The notes: a model not told the origin generated them from the sequence alone. DNA of 64,000 nucleotides from Cellulophaga sp. L1A9 (GCF_009797025.1 NZ_CP047027.1:3286001-3350000), one strand, 5' to 3'; shown: positions 24,648 through 34,511, numbered from the stretch's first letter. Made by a program: numbers and translations.

Positions 24648-26039
24648 TTATAAATGTATTACTTCATCATAAGCATCAGCTACGGCTTCCATAACCGCTT
24701 CACTCATTGTTGGGTGTGGGTGAATTGCTTTTAATATTTCATGACCTGTAGTTTCTAATTTACGAGCTACAACCGCTTCAGCAATCATATCTGTTACTCC
24801 AGCACCAATCATATGACAACCTAACCATTCGCCATATTTAGCATCAAAAATAACTTTTACAAAACCATCAGGAGTTCCAGAAGCTTTTGCTTTACCACTC
24901 GCTGAGAATGGAAATTTACCAACTTTAATATCTAATCCTTTTTCTTTCGCTTGTTTTTCTGTTAAACCAACAGAAGCAATTTCTGGAGTACTGTACGTAC
25001 AGCCAGGGATATTACCGTAATCTAGCGGTTCTACATGTAGGTTCGCTAATTTTTCTACACAAAGAATTCCCTCTGCAGAAGCAACGTGTGCTAAAGCAGG
25101 TCCAGGAGTAACATCACCAATAGCATAATAACCAGGGATGTTAGTTTGGTAGAAATCATTTACTAAAATTTTATCACGATCGGTAATAATACCAACATCT
25201 TCTAAACCAATGTTTTCAATGTTTGTTTTTATACCTACAGCAGATAGTACAATATCAGCTTCTAAATGCTCTTCACCTTTTGCAGTTTTCACCGTTACTT
25301 TAACGCCTTCACCAGAAGTATCAACCTTAGTCACTTCAGAAGAAGTCATAATTTTAACTCCTGCTTTCTTGAAACTACGTTCTAATTGTTTTGAGATATC
25401 TTCATCTTCAACAGGAACAACATTTGGTAAGTATTCTACAACAGTAACTTCCGTACCCATTGCATTGTAAAAATAAGCAAACTCAATTCCGATAGCACCA
25501 CTACCTACAACAATCATTTTTTTAGGCTGATGTTCTAAAGTCATTGCTTGTCTGTAGCCAATTATTTTTTTACCATCTTGAGGTAAACTAGGCAATTCTC
25601 TACTGCGAGCACCAGTTGCTATGATAATATTAGTAGCACTATATTCTGTTACTTTGCCTTCTGCGTCTTTTACAGAAACTTTTTTCCCAGCTTTTAAAGT
25701 ACCGAAACCATTGATAACTTCAATTTTGTTCTTTTTCATAAGAAATTGAACACCTTTGCTCATACCCTCAGCAACATTACGGCTTCTTTTTACGACCGCA
25801 CTGAAATCTTTATCTACATCACTTACTTTTAAACCGTAATCTTCGGCATGCAGTAAATAATTAAAAACTTGAGCAGACTTTATCAATGCTTTAGTAGGTA
25901 TACACCCCCAATTTAAACAAACCCCACCAAGAGATTCCTTCTCAACGATAGCCACTTTAAATCCTAATTGAGACGCTCTAATCGCAGTTACATAGCCTCC
26001 TGGGCCACTTCCTAAAACAATAATATCAAAATTGCTCAT
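24648..26039 (-). CDS. lpdA: Dihydrolipoyl dehydrogenase (E3)
   Basis: A complete 463-residue enzyme. FAD binding is by GSGPGG (10-15), and the redox-active disulfide is Cys41/Cys46 in GGVCLNWGCIPTK. NAD binding is by VVGSGAIGIEFA (about 177-188), and the C-terminal interface has the catalytic histidine in IHPHPTMSEA near residue 440. It reoxidises dihydrolipoamide of the 2-oxoacid dehydrogenase complexes and the glycine cleavage system with NAD+. The E1 and E2 genes are not adjacent, so one shared E3 is likely. A TAACTTTG element (reverse strand, 26075-26082) lies about 36 bases upstream of the start. Confidence 0.96.
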   Translation of the reverse strand: MSNFDIIVLGSGPGGYVTAIRASQLGFKVAIVEKESLGGVCLNWGCIPTKALIKSAQVFNYLLHAEDYGLKVSDVDKDFSAVVKRSRNVAEGMSKGVQFLMKKNKIEVINGFGTLKAGKKVSVKDAEGKVTEYSATNIIIATGARSRELPSLPQDGKKIIGYRQAMTLEHQPKKMIVVGSGAIGIEFAYFYNAMGTEVTVVEYLPNVVPVEDEDISKQLERSFKKAGVKIMTSSEVTKVDTSGEGVKVTVKTAKGEEHLEADIVLSAVGIKTNIENIGLEDVGIITDRDKILVNDFYQTNIPGYYAIGDVTPGPALAHVASAEGILCVEKLANLHVEPLDYGNIPGCTYSTPEIASVGLTEKQAKEKGLDIKVGKFPFSASGKAKASGTPDGFVKVIFDAKYGEWLGCHMIGAGVTDMIAEAVVARKLETTGHEILKAIHPHPTMSEAVMEAVADAYDEVIHL

Positions 26040-26074
26040 GTATATATTTTTTTTGATGTTTTAATTTGAAGTTG

Positions 26075-26082
26075 CAAAGTTA
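26075..26082 (-). promoter_or_regulatory. Likely -7 element of lpdA
   Basis: Read on the minus strand the sequence is TAACTTTG, an exact match to TAnnTTTG, about 36 bases before the lpdA ATG. No TTG lies 17-23 bases upstream, so only the -7 half is supported. Confidence 0.45.
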
Positions 26083-26145
26083 CAAAATCGAAAGCAAAGG
26101 GGTAACTAGTTTTTGAAAATTACAAGATAGATTTGTTACAAATAG

Positions 26146-26178
26146 AAAAAGGCTATTTATTTTTTTAAATAGCCTTTT
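26146..26178 (-). terminator. Terminator of msrB
   Basis: AAAAAGGCTATTTA (26146-26159) pairs with TAAATAGCCTTTT (26166-26178) over a short T loop. On the minus strand it ends in a U-run, 40 bases past the msrB stop. Confidence 0.88.
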
Positions 26179-26217
26179 AATTTTTTAAAATAATGGTGTT
26201 TATAAAATGCCTTACAC

Positions 26218-26721
26218 TTATTTTTTTGTGGGTGTAAAATTTAGTGCGGCGCCATTAATGCAATGTCTTTTGCCTGTGGTTTTTCTAGGACCGTCATTAA
26301 AGACATGCCCTAAATGTCCGCCACAAACAGCGCAATGTTCTTCGGTGCGTTCGTAACCAATTTTGTAGTCTACATCAAAAGCAACATTTCCTTTAATCTC
26401 TTCATCAAAACTAGGCCATCCTGTTCCTGAATCAAATTTGTTTTCACTTTTAAAAACGGGCGTTCCGCAAGCAGCACAAGAGTAAATACCAGCTTCTTTA
26501 ATCTTTAGAAGCTCACTAGAAAAAGCGCGCTCCGTTCCTTCCTCTCTAAGAATGTAATATTCTGTAGCCGTTAATTTTTTACGCCATTCATCTTTTGAAA
26601 GGCTTACTTCAAAATTTTCTTCTTGTTTGGTATTATCGTCCATCGCAACTTTTTTCTCTTGAGAAACACCATTGCATCCGGTGACGATAAATAATACACC
26701 TAATAGGATATTCTTAATCAT
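26218..26721 (-). CDS. msrB: Lipoprotein methionine-R-sulfoxide reductase
   Basis: A 167-residue MsrB with a lipoprotein signal peptide (lipobox VTGC, Cys16), so it should act in the periplasm or on the outer membrane. The structural zinc cysteines are Cys82/Cys85 (SCAACG) and Cys130/Cys133 (HCAVCG). The catalytic cysteine is Cys154 in KRHCING, and GTGWPSF (99-105) forms the substrate pocket. It reduces methionine-R-sulfoxide in oxidised proteins. No second redox cysteine at the usual recycling position is obvious, so reduction may need an external thiol partner. It stands alone between two terminators. Confidence 0.94.
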   Translation of the reverse strand: MIKNILLGVLFIVTGCNGVSQEKKVAMDDNTKQEENFEVSLSKDEWRKKLTATEYYILREEGTERAFSSELLKIKEAGIYSCAACGTPVFKSENKFDSGTGWPSFDEEIKGNVAFDVDYKIGYERTEEHCAVCGGHLGHVFNDGPRKTTGKRHCINGAALNFTPTKK

Positions 26722-26822
26722 AGCTTTTTTTTTAATTAAATTTTCTTTTCACTCTAATTTACGTAGCTCAGAATTAATTGGTCGTTAAAATTTTGATAAA
26801 TGTACAAGTACTTATAAATAAA

Positions 26823-26854
26823 AAGCTCCATTAGATCATATTCTAATGGAGCTT
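26823..26854 (-). terminator. Terminator of the collagen-like lipoprotein gene
   Basis: AAGCTCCATTAGA (26823-26835) pairs perfectly with TCTAATGGAGCTT (26842-26854) over six bases. It lies 20 bases past the leftward stop at 26875, and the A tract at 26819-26822 gives U on the minus strand. Confidence 0.85.
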
Positions 26855-26874
26855 ATAAAAATTTTAAAGAGCAA

Positions 26875-27447
26875 CTATTTCATAGAAATACGCGCAATAC
26901 TTTCTTCGTCAACATTGATTGCACTTAATACAGCAGCCATATTGGACTTATCTAGTTTAGAACTTAGAAAATCACCAGGTAATATTACTATTCTAAAAAA
27001 TTGATTTTGTGTAAAATCATCACTTAATGTAGCCATATCAAAATTTCCATCAATAAATAAATCCATATCTACGAAATTGTGTGCAAAAGTGTATTGTAAT
27101 GTACCTTGACTTACAAAGAAATTTTGAGGAATTAAGCTCCAATTGTTTGCAGGGCCGTCAGACAACTCTACTTCACCATCAAATCTATAAACAAGAATAG
27201 CATCAGATTCCAGAATTTCAAAATTTGTAAAATCATTAAATGTTAATCTTGTCGCAAACCAGTTATTGTCCGCTTCAAAATCAAAATTTACACCATCAAC
27301 TTCAAAAACTTGAGCACTTATACCATCTAAACCGTCTGAGCCATCTCTTCCATCTACACCATCTCTTCCATCAAATCCATCATTCCCAGAGCAAGAAACA
27401 AATAGTATTATTGAAAACATTCCTAGTAATTGTATTGCTTTTTTCAT
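26875..27447 (-). CDS. Lipoprotein with collagen-like Gly-X-Y segment
   Basis: A 190-residue lipoprotein with lipobox FVSC (Cys19). Directly after the lipid anchor, residues 21-42 form seven Gly-X-Asp triplets (GND, GFD, GRD, GVD, GRD, GSD, GLD), a short collagen-like repeat that could trimerise. The remaining 145 residues form a beta-rich domain (VNFDFEADNNWFATRL, WSLIPQNFFV) of a type seen after such repeats in Bacteroidota; its role is unknown. The repeat is encoded by near-identical codons (CATCT/CCATC pattern on the plus strand). It is the only gene between terminators and is divergent from glgB. Confidence 0.82.
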   Translation of the reverse strand: MKKAIQLLGMFSIILFVSCSGNDGFDGRDGVDGRDGSDGLDGISAQVFEVDGVNFDFEADNNWFATRLTFNDFTNFEILESDAILVYRFDGEVELSDGPANNWSLIPQNFFVSQGTLQYTFAHNFVDMDLFIDGNFDMATLSDDFTQNQFFRIVILPGDFLSSKLDKSNMAAVLSAINVDEESIARISMK

Positions 27448-27616
27448 TTTATTTTATTTAAGTTTTAAATATTGTTTTTCACGTGAAACGATAGAATCAA
27501 AAAGTATTCCATTTTAATTATTTTTATAAATATAATAGAAACTGTTTAAAAAGTAACGTTTTATTAAATGAACTATTATTCAAACTTGATTATATTGCAG
27601 TAAATAAAATATCCTC

Positions 27617-29512
27617 ATGCCAAACGTAGAAGTACATAGCCTATTTACAGAATTTGATATAAATCTATTTAAAGCGGGTAAACACTTTAAATTATATGAG
27701 AAATTAGGATCGCACCTAATAAGCTTAAATGGTATAAAAGGCACCTACTTTGCTGTTTGGGCTCCAACAGCAAATTCTGTTAGTGTTATTGGCGATTTTA
27801 ATTCCTGGCAAGTAGGGGAGCATGAGCTTAATGTACGTTGGGACGATAGTGGGATCTGGGAAGGATTTATTCCAGAGATAGAAAAGGGAGCGCTGTACAA
27901 ATATAATATTAGATCTAATAATTACGGAATAAGAACAGAGAAAGCAGATCCTTTTGCACGTTACTGTGAAAAACCACCCAAAACGGGTTCTGTTGTTTGG
28001 GATGGCGATTATTCGTGGCAGGACAATGCGTGGATGGGGTATCGAAAAGATAAAAATGGTTTAGATAAACCATATTCTGTTTATGAAGTGCATTTAGGAT
28101 CTTGGAGACGTAAAGAAGATAATCAGTTTTTAAGTTATTTAGAATTAGCCGAAGAATTAGTTCGGTATGTAAAAGAAATGAATTTTACGCATGTAGAATT
28201 TATGCCGATTATGGAATACCCATATGATCCTTCTTGGGGGTACCAATTAACAGGCTTTTTTGCGCCCACTTCTAGATTTGGAAATCCTGAAGAGTTTAAG
28301 GTTTTAGTAGATAAATTACATCAGAATGATATTGGAGTTATTTTAGATTGGGTTCCTTCACATTTTCCAGAAGATGCACATGGTCTAGGATTTTTTGATG
28401 GTTCTCATTTATATGAGCACCCAGATAGGCGAAAAGGGTATCATCCCGATTGGAAAAGTTTAATATTTAATTATGGAAGAAACGAGGTACGTGCTTTTCT
28501 AATTAGCAATGCCATGTTTTGGATGGATCAGTTTCATGTAGATGCCTTACGTGTAGATGCTGTAGCCTCTATGATTTATCTGGATTATTCTAGGGAAGAA
28601 GGAGAATGGGAACCAAATATTTACGGAAATAATGAAAATTTAGATGCGATTTCATTTTTAAAAGAAATGAATCAGCAATTATATGCCAGTTTTGATGGGA
28701 TACAAACCATCGCAGAAGAATCTACTGCTTTTTCAGGGGTATCCCGCCCAGTAGATTTAGGGGGCTTAGGTTTTGGGATGAAATGGATGATGGGTTGGAT
28801 GCACGATACCTTGGAATATTTTAAAAAGGAATCAATCTACAGAAAACACCATCAGAATGATATTACGTTTAGTCTTACCTACGCGTTTTCTGAGAATTTT
28901 ATGCTTCCTTTTTCTCATGATGAAGTGGTGTATGGCAAACAATCACTTTTAAATAGAATGCCTGGAGATGAGTGGCAGCGTTTTGCAAATTTACGTTTGT
29001 TATTTGGGTACATGTTTACACATCCAGGAGCAAATCTTATCTTTATGGGAGGAGAATTTGGGCAATCATCAGAATGGGATTTTCAAAAAAGCTTAGATTG
29101 GCATTTAACCCAATATAATTTTCATGCGGGAATACAGGAGACCGTAAAAGATTTAAATATGTTTTATAAAAATTATCCAGCTTTGTATGAAAAGCAATTT
29201 AGTCCGGAAGGCTTTCAGTGGATAGATTATGGAGATGGTGAAAACTCTGTACTTGCTTATATTCGAAAAGGGCATGATGCTAAAAATGATTTGCTTGTAC
29301 TTTGTAACTTTACTCCAGTACAAAGAGATAATTACAGAGTGGGTGTTCCAAAATCAACCCAATTGAAAGAAGTTTTTAATAGTGATGCTAAAAAATATGG
29401 GGGTTCAGGAGTATTAAATTCTAAAATTAAAACAGAAAAAATAGCGAGTCATACCTATAAGAATTCCATAGAAATAACATTACCTCCTCTCGGTATTGTT
29501 ATTTTACAATAA
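27617..29512 (+). CDS. glgB: 1,4-alpha-glucan branching enzyme
   Basis: A complete 631-residue branching enzyme. An N-terminal CBM48 domain spans about 30-115 (GTYFAVWAPTANSVSVIGDF). The GH13 barrel carries DWVPSHF near 244-250, the nucleophile Asp314 (LRVDAV), the acid/base Glu367 (AEEST) and the transition-state pair in FSHDEV (432-437). A C-terminal beta domain completes it. It makes alpha-1,6 branches in glycogen. The usual glgA and glgC genes are not in the window. The GH31 glucosidase follows 103 bases later on the same strand, which suggests joint use in alpha-glucan turnover. Confidence 0.95.
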   Translation: MPNVEVHSLFTEFDINLFKAGKHFKLYEKLGSHLISLNGIKGTYFAVWAPTANSVSVIGDFNSWQVGEHELNVRWDDSGIWEGFIPEIEKGALYKYNIRSNNYGIRTEKADPFARYCEKPPKTGSVVWDGDYSWQDNAWMGYRKDKNGLDKPYSVYEVHLGSWRRKEDNQFLSYLELAEELVRYVKEMNFTHVEFMPIMEYPYDPSWGYQLTGFFAPTSRFGNPEEFKVLVDKLHQNDIGVILDWVPSHFPEDAHGLGFFDGSHLYEHPDRRKGYHPDWKSLIFNYGRNEVRAFLISNAMFWMDQFHVDALRVDAVASMIYLDYSREEGEWEPNIYGNNENLDAISFLKEMNQQLYASFDGIQTIAEESTAFSGVSRPVDLGGLGFGMKWMMGWMHDTLEYFKKESIYRKHHQNDITFSLTYAFSENFMLPFSHDEVVYGKQSLLNRMPGDEWQRFANLRLLFGYMFTHPGANLIFMGGEFGQSSEWDFQKSLDWHLTQYNFHAGIQETVKDLNMFYKNYPALYEKQFSPEGFQWIDYGDGENSVLAYIRKGHDAKNDLLVLCNFTPVQRDNYRVGVPKSTQLKEVFNSDAKKYGGSGVLNSKIKTEKIASHTYKNSIEITLPPLGIVILQ

Positions 29513-29615
29513 AAAAACATAACTATAACGTAATAGTTTGAAATTGGATAAAGTATAGTTTTATTATTCGCGTATAATATCTTTTTTTTGCCAGTATAAA
29601 TAATTTCGATCAGCT

Positions 29616-32015
29616 ATGATTACGAATACGGAGCTTGAATATAAAGGAAATTTATATCCGAATGAAATTGTAGATTTCAACCAGGATACAGATAAAATAT
29701 ATTTTACAACTGCAAATGGAGTGATCCTTCAGATTACAGTTCTAAGAAATAGTATGGTCCGTTTTAGGTATGCAACAGATCATAATTTTGAACCAGATTT
29801 CTCCTATGCTTTAAATAAAAATGCGTTAAAGGGCTATAATGAACTGGATGTTCGTGAAACGCCTACGGAATATATAGTTTCAACAGTAAGAATGAATATT
29901 CTGGTTGATAAAAAAACGCTACGTACTCAAATATCCGATCCTGAAGGAAATATCATCTGTGAAGATGAGTTGGGTTTTCATTGGGAAGAGAATTATGAAT
30001 ATGGGGGTAATATTGTGAAAATGAGTAAAATAACCCGTACTGGCGAAAGTTATTATGGTATGGGTGATAAAGCTACGCACTCAAATTTAAAAGGCAAGCG
30101 TGTAGAAAATTGGGTTACCGATCAATATGCTTATGGTAAAGATCAAGACCCACTATATAAGGCTATTCCTTTTTATGTAGGACTAACAGATAATAAGGCC
30201 TACGGTATTTTCTTTGATAACACTTTTAAAACGCATTTTGATTTTGCGCACGAAAAGAAACATGTGACTAGTTTTTGGGCAGATGGTGGTGAGATGAACT
30301 ACTATTTTATCTATGGACCAACGATGGAGAAAGTGGTGCGTTTGTATACCGATTTAACAGGTACGCCAGAATTACCTCCCCTATGGGCCTTAGGTTTTCA
30401 GCAATCTAAATGGAGTTATTTTCCAGAAAGCAGAGTAAAAGAAATAGCAAAAAAATTCCGAGATCTTAGAATTCCCTGTGACGGCTTATACCTCGATATT
30501 GATTATATGGATGGTTTTAGGTGTTTTACATGGGATAAAAAACTATTTCCAGATCCTAAAAAAATGATTGCTGATTTAGCCGAAGATGGCTTCAAAACAG
30601 TGGTTATGATTGATCCGGGAATTAAAATTGATAGAGACTATTGGATTTATCAAGAAGCGATGGAAAATGATTACTTCTGTAAAAGAGGTGATGGCCCATA
30701 TATGCATGGTAAAGTTTGGCCAGGGGAATGTAATTTTCCCGATTTTACAAATCCTGAGGTAAGAAAATGGTGGGCAGAGCTATATAAAGAGTTTATGGCA
30801 GATATGGGAGTACATGCGGTGTGGAATGATATGAATGAACCTGCAGTAATGGAGGTGCCTTCTAAAACTGCTCCTTTAGATACCCGTCATGATTATGATG
30901 GCCACCCAAGCACCCATAGAAAGGCACATAATGTGTATGGTATGCAAATGGTTAGGGCTACCTATAATGGCGTTAAAAAGCATGTGTATCCAAAGCGTCC
31001 TTTTGTAATAACAAGAGCGGCCTATGCCGGGACACAGCGTTATGCGTGTACCTGGACAGGAGATAATGTTGCGACATGGGAACATCTATGGCTAGCAAAC
31101 GTACAAATGCAACGCATGTGTATAAGTGGTTATTCATTTGTAGGCTCTGATATTGGTGGATTTGCAGAACAACCAGATGGCGAATTATTTGCGCGATGGG
31201 TACAACTTGGTATTTTCCATCCCTTCTGTAGAGTACATTCTAGTGGCGATCACGGCGATCAGGAGCCTTGGTCATTTGGAGAAGAAATTACAGATATCGT
31301 TCGGAAATATATAGAATTAAGGTATCAATTGCTGCCTTATTTATATACCATGTTTTATAAATATTCTAAAGAAGGCTTGCCAATGCTTCGCGCTTTAGTG
31401 ATGTACGATCAAGAAGATCCTCAAACACATTTTAGAACAGATGAGTTTATATTTGGAGAACAAATTTTAGTTTGTCCAATACAAGAGCCTAATTCTAAGG
31501 GGCGTAGAATGTACGTGCCAAGGGGAAACTGGTATAATTATTGGACTGGTGAAATGATTACCGGAGGAATGGAAAAATGGGTAGTGGCAGATATAGACAA
31601 GATTCCTATGTTTATAAAAGAAGGCGCCATGATCCCTAAGTATCCTGTACAACAGTATGTTGGTGAACTAAAAGTTTTAGAATTACTGGTTGATGTATAT
31701 TATAAATTAGGGGTAGAAAATTCTACAGTGTATGAAGATGCTCAAGATGGTTTTGACTATAAAAAAGGAAGGTATAGTCTGCGAAACTTTAAATTAAATG
31801 GTAAGGAGAATGAATTGATCATCCAGCAATTTAAAGACGGTACTTTTACGACCTCTTATGAAACTATAAAAATGCAATTACATGGTTTGCCTTTTACCAT
31901 TAAATCAGTTTTAATTGATAGTGAAAAAGTAAGTCTAGATGATGTAAAACTTCTAGAAAATAATTGTATTGAGGTCAATAAAGAATTTACAACATTACAA
32001 TTATTAGGGAGTTAA
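29616..32015 (+). CDS. GH31 alpha-glucosidase
   Basis: A 799-residue GH31 enzyme. It starts with an N-terminal beta-sandwich (about 1-250), followed by the catalytic barrel with LYLDIDYMDGF (291-301), nucleophile Asp405 in WNDMNEP, acid/base Asp483 in WTGDN, and GSDIGGF at 510-516. C-terminal beta domains follow. No signal peptide is present, so it should act in the cytoplasm on maltose, malto-oligosaccharides or glycogen breakdown products. The length and motifs match alpha-glucosidases more than alpha-xylosidases, but substrate cannot be fixed from sequence. It lies downstream of glgB. Confidence 0.93.
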   Translation: MITNTELEYKGNLYPNEIVDFNQDTDKIYFTTANGVILQITVLRNSMVRFRYATDHNFEPDFSYALNKNALKGYNELDVRETPTEYIVSTVRMNILVDKKTLRTQISDPEGNIICEDELGFHWEENYEYGGNIVKMSKITRTGESYYGMGDKATHSNLKGKRVENWVTDQYAYGKDQDPLYKAIPFYVGLTDNKAYGIFFDNTFKTHFDFAHEKKHVTSFWADGGEMNYYFIYGPTMEKVVRLYTDLTGTPELPPLWALGFQQSKWSYFPESRVKEIAKKFRDLRIPCDGLYLDIDYMDGFRCFTWDKKLFPDPKKMIADLAEDGFKTVVMIDPGIKIDRDYWIYQEAMENDYFCKRGDGPYMHGKVWPGECNFPDFTNPEVRKWWAELYKEFMADMGVHAVWNDMNEPAVMEVPSKTAPLDTRHDYDGHPSTHRKAHNVYGMQMVRATYNGVKKHVYPKRPFVITRAAYAGTQRYACTWTGDNVATWEHLWLANVQMQRMCISGYSFVGSDIGGFAEQPDGELFARWVQLGIFHPFCRVHSSGDHGDQEPWSFGEEITDIVRKYIELRYQLLPYLYTMFYKYSKEGLPMLRALVMYDQEDPQTHFRTDEFIFGEQILVCPIQEPNSKGRRMYVPRGNWYNYWTGEMITGGMEKWVVADIDKIPMFIKEGAMIPKYPVQQYVGELKVLELLVDVYYKLGVENSTVYEDAQDGFDYKKGRYSLRNFKLNGKENELIIQQFKDGTFTTSYETIKMQLHGLPFTIKSVLIDSEKVSLDDVKLLENNCIEVNKEFTTLQLLGS

Positions 32016-32116
32016 TTTTTCGTAATTTTAACCTCTAAACATTAACTATATTAAAGAATATACCTTATTTGTAAATATTTAAGAATTAGTTCTTTAAGCT
32101 ATTGAAATTATTAATT

Positions 32117-32926
32117 ATGAAAAAAATTATTTTAATTCTTGCGATATTCATAGGGGTATCTGCATGTAAAACAAATCCTTTTACAGGTAAGAAAATGCTA
32201 AATGCATTTCCAAACAGTCAAATTTTTCCGACAGCTTTCGCTCAGTACGATCAATTTTTGACTGAAAATAAAACAGTAGAAAACACAGCTGATGCAAGAA
32301 TGATTACAACGGTAGGGCAACGTATTGCATCTGCAGCAGAACGTTGGTTAACTGCAAATGGATACCCTGGATATCTAGATGATTACAAATGGGAATATCA
32401 TTTAGTACAAGATGAAACAGTAAATGCTTGGTGTATGCCCGGAGGTAAAATTGTTTTTTACACCGGAATACTCCCTATTTGCCAAGGCGAAACAGGAGTA
32501 GCTGTGGTTATGGGGCACGAAGTTGCTCACGCACTAGCAGATCATGGAGCGCAACGTATGACCGCTAGTTATGGTCAGCAAATTGGGTCCGTAGTTGGTA
32601 ATGTGGCTCTTAAGGATGAAAAATCTTTAGGGCTGTTTAATCAATATTACGGTGTGGGTTCTAATGTTTTAGGAATGCTGCCTTTTAGTAGAGGACATGA
32701 AACAGAAGCTGATAAAATTGGATTGCAGATTATGGCTATTGCAGGCTACAACCCAGACGAAGCTGCAGAGCTTTGGAAGAGAATGAAAGCAAATAGTGGT
32801 GCATCATCTACTCCAGAATTCATGAGTACACACCCTTCTAATGACACGCGAATTAATAATCTAACAGTTTGGGCGCCAGAGGCAAAAGCTGAAGCGGCTA
32901 AATTTGGTGTTACTAGTTTTAAATAA
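32117..32926 (+). CDS. M48 family metallopeptidase lipoprotein
   Basis: The track-length frame begins with a TTG at 32102; the ATG at 32117 (MKKIILILAIF) is the real start, giving 269 residues. The lipobox VSAC sets Cys17 as the lipid anchor. The zinc site is HEVAH (134-138), with the third ligand in the downstream HETEADKIG helix; the fold is that of BepA/LoiP-like periplasmic proteases. It should degrade or remodel misfolded outer-membrane proteins. A terminator follows immediately, and the gene is 101 bases after the GH31 stop, so it probably has its own promoter. Confidence 0.93.
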   Translation: MKKIILILAIFIGVSACKTNPFTGKKMLNAFPNSQIFPTAFAQYDQFLTENKTVENTADARMITTVGQRIASAAERWLTANGYPGYLDDYKWEYHLVQDETVNAWCMPGGKIVFYTGILPICQGETGVAVVMGHEVAHALADHGAQRMTASYGQQIGSVVGNVALKDEKSLGLFNQYYGVGSNVLGMLPFSRGHETEADKIGLQIMAIAGYNPDEAAELWKRMKANSGASSTPEFMSTHPSNDTRINNLTVWAPEAKAEAAKFGVTSFK

Positions 32927-32959
32927 TAGTAGTGAATTTTAATTATTAAGTAATATATT

Positions 32960-32990
32960 AAGCTGTTCTTTTAAAAGGACAGCTTTTTTT
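32960..32990 (+). terminator. Terminator of the M48 gene
   Basis: AAGCTGTTCTTTT pairs with AAAAGGACAGCTT with one G-U pair, followed by a T-run ending at 32990. It lies about 35 bases past the stop. Confidence 0.9.
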
Positions 32991-33024
32991 ATGTAAAAAA
33001 AATAAAACAACCACCACTACAACC

Positions 33025-34353
33025 ATGGCAAAAATTCAAGCAGTTAAAGGCAGTAAAAAATTATTAAATGCTTGGGCATTTTATGATTGGGCAAATTCAG
33101 TATATACCTTAACAATCGCCTCTTCTATCTTTCCTATTTTTTATTCAGCTCTTTTTGCTTCTTCAGATCAACTGGTTACCGCATTTGGATATGATATGAA
33201 GCCAACTGTGCTAATTTCAATAGTCACGGCTTTTACTTTTCTAACGGTAGCAATATTGTCGCCAATATTATCGGGAGTAGCAGATTATGTAGGAAATAAG
33301 AAAATGTTCATGAAGTTTTTCTGTTATGTGGGCAGTATAGGTTGCATGGGCTTGTATTGGTTTAGCTTAGAATATATTCATCTAAGTATGTTTTTTTATT
33401 TTATGGGATTGATAGGGTACTGGGGTAGTTTGGTGTTCTATAATTCTTACCTGCCAGATATTGCTTTTGAGCATCAACAAGATAGTATTAGTGCCAAAGG
33501 GTTTTCTTTGGGGTATATAGGAAGTGTGCTTTTATTGGTTTTAAATTTGGCTATGGTCATGATGCCAGAATTGTTTGGATTTGATGTTGGTGAAACAGAA
33601 GAATCTCTAAACCTTGCAAAATTTGAAGCCATGAAAATTTCTTTTATTACTGTTGGTGTTTGGTGGGCGCTCTTTAGTCAATATACATTTTATGTACTTC
33701 CAAAAGGAGTATCAACAGGACATAAAATCACTAGAAATGTAGTATTTAATGGATTAAAAGAGCTGAAACAAGTTTGGCATAATTTAAAACTTGACAGAAG
33801 GCTTAAGCGGTATTTAGAAGCATTTTTTGTTTTTAGTATGGCAGTACAGACCATTATGTTAATGGCGGTTTATTTTGGGGAAAAAGAGATAAGCTGGGCT
33901 ACAGATTCAGAGAAAACAACTGGTCTTATTATTAGTATTTTAGTAATTCAGTTGGTCGCTGTGCTTGGTGCTTATGTAACTTCAAAAGCCTCTGCTAAAT
34001 TTGGAAATATAAAAACATTAATTTTCGTCAATTTTATCTGGCTCTGTTTGTGTTTTTACGCATTTTTCATGGTTACTCCTATGCAATTTTATATTGCTGC
34101 AGGACTCGTGGGATTAGTGATGGGAGGGGTGCAGTCTTTGGGAAGATCTACCTATTCTAAATTTTTACCAGAGACAGAAGATACGACCTCCTATTTTAGT
34201 TTTTATGATGTTGCGGAAAAAATTGGTATTGTTATCGGGATGGTCATTTTTGCAGTTGTAGATCAAGTAAGTAATATGCGTTACGCTATTCTTTTCTTAT
34301 TTGTCTTCTTCTTGGCAGGGATTTTTCTCTTGTTTAGAGTGGAAAAAAAATAA
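33025..34353 (+). CDS. MFS transporter, UMF1/Atg22-like family
   Basis: A 442-residue transporter with about twelve membrane helices. The N-terminus has the UMF1 signature NAWAFYDWANSVYTLTIASS (about 15-34). The loop after helix 2 carries a GVADYVGNKK motif (MFS motif A variant). A later GGVQSLGRSTYSKFLPE is also typical of the family. Related eukaryotic Atg22 exports amino acids from the vacuole; bacterial substrates are not known. It stands alone, with a terminator upstream and no clear terminator downstream before the convergent GIN-domain gene. Confidence 0.9.
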   Translation: MAKIQAVKGSKKLLNAWAFYDWANSVYTLTIASSIFPIFYSALFASSDQLVTAFGYDMKPTVLISIVTAFTFLTVAILSPILSGVADYVGNKKMFMKFFCYVGSIGCMGLYWFSLEYIHLSMFFYFMGLIGYWGSLVFYNSYLPDIAFEHQQDSISAKGFSLGYIGSVLLLVLNLAMVMMPELFGFDVGETEESLNLAKFEAMKISFITVGVWWALFSQYTFYVLPKGVSTGHKITRNVVFNGLKELKQVWHNLKLDRRLKRYLEAFFVFSMAVQTIMLMAVYFGEKEISWATDSEKTTGLIISILVIQLVAVLGAYVTSKASAKFGNIKTLIFVNFIWLCLCFYAFFMVTPMQFYIAAGLVGLVMGGVQSLGRSTYSKFLPETEDTTSYFSFYDVAEKIGIVIGMVIFAVVDQVSNMRYAILFLFVFFLAGIFLLFRVEKK

Positions 34354-34481
34354 TATAAAACTATATTTTACATGCATTTGAGTAATTCATGTCAATGATA
34401 TAAAAATTAACACCTCAGATTGTTCCATTATTTTAGACGATTGGAATAAATGGAAAACAAATGTACAGACGGGGATAAAAT

Positions 34482-34511
34482 AAAAAAAACCTCTTAGTTA
34501 AAAGAGGTTTT
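34482..34511 (-). terminator. Terminator of the GIN-domain gene
   Basis: AAAACCTCTT (34486-34495) pairs with AAGAGGTTTT (34502-34511). The A tract at 34482-34489 gives a U-run on the minus strand, 26 bases past the stop at 34537. Confidence 0.85.
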
